NCBI GenBank assembly: GCA_040954595.2
Contig: CM082587.2
Span: forward strand, 5,394,001-5,458,000
Direction of reading: 5' to 3'
DNA: 64,000 nt
Origin: Balanoglossus misakiensis
Taxonomy: Eukaryota; Hemichordata
The first letter of the stretch is position 1. Every line of letters begins with the position of its first letter. Made by a program: the position numbers and the translations under genes. Of this stretch, positions 62,199 through 64,000 are shown in pieces. Under the pieces are notes generated by a model. That model searched no databases. It saw only the letters and a list, made by a program, of their open reading frames with translations, and was not told where the DNA came from.

Positions 62199-63646
62199 TC
62201 CAGTGAAACAACAGTTAGTGTTGTGTATAATTTTCATCATTTGATCGTCATGACGCCAAGTGTCAAAGGAGTGTGGCAATGTGTCATTTTAACCTTTAGC
62301 AGCCAATCTGGGACTTTGCTCAAATGATCTGTATACAGGCAGGTGACCTTCATGAAACAGGTTGGATAATTTATTTGTTATTTGACAATTGGGCATTATC
62401 AGTCAAATTTTTATCAAGCTGTCTGGCAGGGAACACATTTCTGATGTACGTACACTTATCCACACACGAAAACAGGATTGATAATTTAAAATTCAACATA
62501 TCATTACGTGCACTATTCGTACTGGGTACTTATTTTTCCTGATGATGACTTAATTTCTCTGTCATAATTAAGAAGAAAAAGTACATACTGCAATACACAT
62601 GAAAATCTTTACAGGGTCTGTTGTACAAGAGATTTCAGGACATGCGATGTATTGTGACTTCATCAATGCAAAAAGATTTTTGTAAACAGTGCAATAAAAT
62701 TTTAATGTTGTATAATAGGAAGAAAACATATTCTCGAAATTGTCAGATTTCTCTGTTCATTCGAATGTTTAGCTTTCATTTCACTGGTTTATATCAATCG
62801 GAATAAAATCGGGTCTTTTCATTTGCTGATTCTCCGCTGTTCTGTTATCTTTTGTGTGTATGTTTGCGCTATAAAAAACAGAACACTTGTATTCTTTAAA
62901 TACTTTATTTACATAGAAAGCATTTAAACAGGGGACATTAATTCCAATAGCATGTCTGTAAATTGGTGATTGTACAACTGTCACCATCAAATCAAACTAC
63001 TGTCTAAATGAATACAGTATCATTTCTTAAAATCAATAGGCGGGGTCTCCACATTATTTTGTACTTTTTGCCAACTTAACCAGTTAACGATTAACATTCC
63101 ATTTCAAAACAGGAGAAAAGTATAGCTGTAATGACTGTTATTATCGAAGATGGATTTTAGTCACTGAAATTAATTTTCAACAATAGTTAACAATATATGC
63201 TGCTTGTACATGCCCAGGTTTTGGCCTGATCTTAACTAACAGGGAAAATGAGAAATCTACAAAGTTACCACAACCATAAAAACTGCTGGCTTGAAACGGC
63301 TGACGTTTTGGGTTGCACCTCATAACACATACTGATAAGCATCTATCTACAACATGGCAAGGCAAAGATGACACACTTTATCACAATATTTTACTTAGTG
63401 TTTAATGAATTCGTGTCTGTCGGCATTGTATAACTTTTTTTACAGGTCCTAGCAGAGGTAAATACAGAATCACCCACACAAAAAGTCCAGTTGAAAATGT
63501 TGCTTCTAATTATTCAAAGTATTACACATATGAGATGGTATGCCATAGTTTAAACACACAGTCTTCTATTAGTGATACACAGCCAGAAAAGCACAGACAT
63601 CGGTTATGATCTGAACACCTCAGAGCAGTTGATGTAATGCGCTCAA
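62199..63646. other. Facing 3' UTRs of AFMID and the right-edge gene
   Basis: AT-rich interval between convergent genes. Contains AATAAA at 62693 (+) and a minus-strand AATAAA (TTTATT near 62906) that may end the right-edge gene. No other gene recognised. Confidence 0.6.
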
Positions 63647-63979
63647 TTACTGTGGAAGGCCGTAAGCAGGTCTGGTTTTGGGGAAGGCAAACGCCCACCT
63701 GCGCAACCAACTAGTCTCTTTCTTGTGGTCAGAATCGGGCATGACCTGCAAAATAAAAATAGGGTACAGAAAAATGAAAGTCCTTCCCAGCATCTCAGCA
63801 GTAGGCACAGAGATTATTTGCGTACTATTATTTCCTTCACTCACAAACTGAATTCGGAGCAAAACACAGCTACAACCCACACTATGAACTACCGGTACAT
63901 GCAACTCACCTTGTCGACTTTATGGACATGAATCAATCCATCATTTCCAATGTAAAAGGTTGAAAACGCATCATAATAC
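63647..63979 (-). CDS. Partial gene, last two exons (possibly DUF2358/C6orf136-like)
   Basis: Two exons join in frame on the minus strand, 63979-63910 and 63745-63647, with consensus sites (acceptor attgcag at 63980, donor gtgagt at 63909, acceptor tttgcag at 63746). The product ends YYDAFSTFYIGNDGLIHVHK...VDKVMPDSD...YGLPQ. The pattern of a short strand, an 'IGNDGLI' turn and a 'HKVDKVMP' strand recalls the C-terminal part of DUF2358 proteins such as human C6orf136, but I am relying on memory of the motif. Earlier exons lie beyond 64000. The gene converges on AFMID. Confidence 0.55.
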
Positions 63980-64000
63980 CTGCAATATGGCAGAGACGTA

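Overview
This window is nuclear DNA from an animal. Nearly every gene is split by short GT-AG introns, and coding exons join in phase into full-length homologues of animal proteins (NDOR1, GEMIN4, QTRT1, DOLPP1, AFMID). The compact genes, the tandem duplicates of metabolic enzymes and the mix of vertebrate-like genes with a Rieske oxygenase and a cGAS-like receptor suggest an invertebrate deuterostome, such as a lancelet or acorn worm. The species cannot be fixed from sequence alone. Protein models were built by hand from splice sites; I give exon coordinates and total lengths where the reading frame closes exactly.

Layout. 0.6-4.6 kb: NDOR1 (+), facing GEMIN4 (-, 4.9-10.4 kb). 10.4-16.9 kb: a direct tandem duplication carrying two copies of a membrane-anchored class V PLP enzyme (+). 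The duplicated unit also copied the first codons and promoter side of GEMIN4. 19.2-20.2 kb: a two-helix membrane protein with a proline-rich PPxY tail (+), its intron filled by a GAT/GGT microsatellite. 21.6-28.2 kb: two tandem DOMON-domain proteins (-) with signal peptides and hydrophobic GPI-like tails. 29.8-36.9 kb: QTRT1 (-) and DOLPP1 (+) head to head. 40.0-42.3 kb: a cGAS-like Mab-21 nucleotidyltransferase (-) with an intact catalytic triad. 42.9-47.4 kb: a spliced-looking plus-strand transcript region made of repeats: a 130-bp satellite, an array of about 167-bp exon-like units and two short tandem duplications. 48.1-53.6 kb: a tandem duplicated cluster (-) of double-hotdog thioesterases and an intronless Rieske oxygenase, with one broken Rieske copy. 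55.1-58.2 kb: a group II PLP decarboxylase (+). 58.9-62.2 kb: kynurenine formamidase (+). 63.6-64 kb: the last two exons of a minus-strand gene entering from the right edge.

How genes work together. NDOR1 (cytosolic Fe-S assembly), GEMIN4 (SMN complex), QTRT1 (queuosine tRNA) and DOLPP1 (dolichol recycling) are unrelated housekeeping genes; their closeness reflects shared promoters and compact packing. The most pathway-like group is the thioesterase/Rieske cluster. Its families recall bacterial carnitine/betaine catabolism, where a betainyl-CoA thioesterase and a Rieske demethylase act in sequence; that link is inference. The cGAS-like receptor is the clearest innate-immunity gene. The tandem duplications at 10-17 kb, 21-28 kb and 48-54 kb show a locus prone to local duplication followed by decay or insertion.
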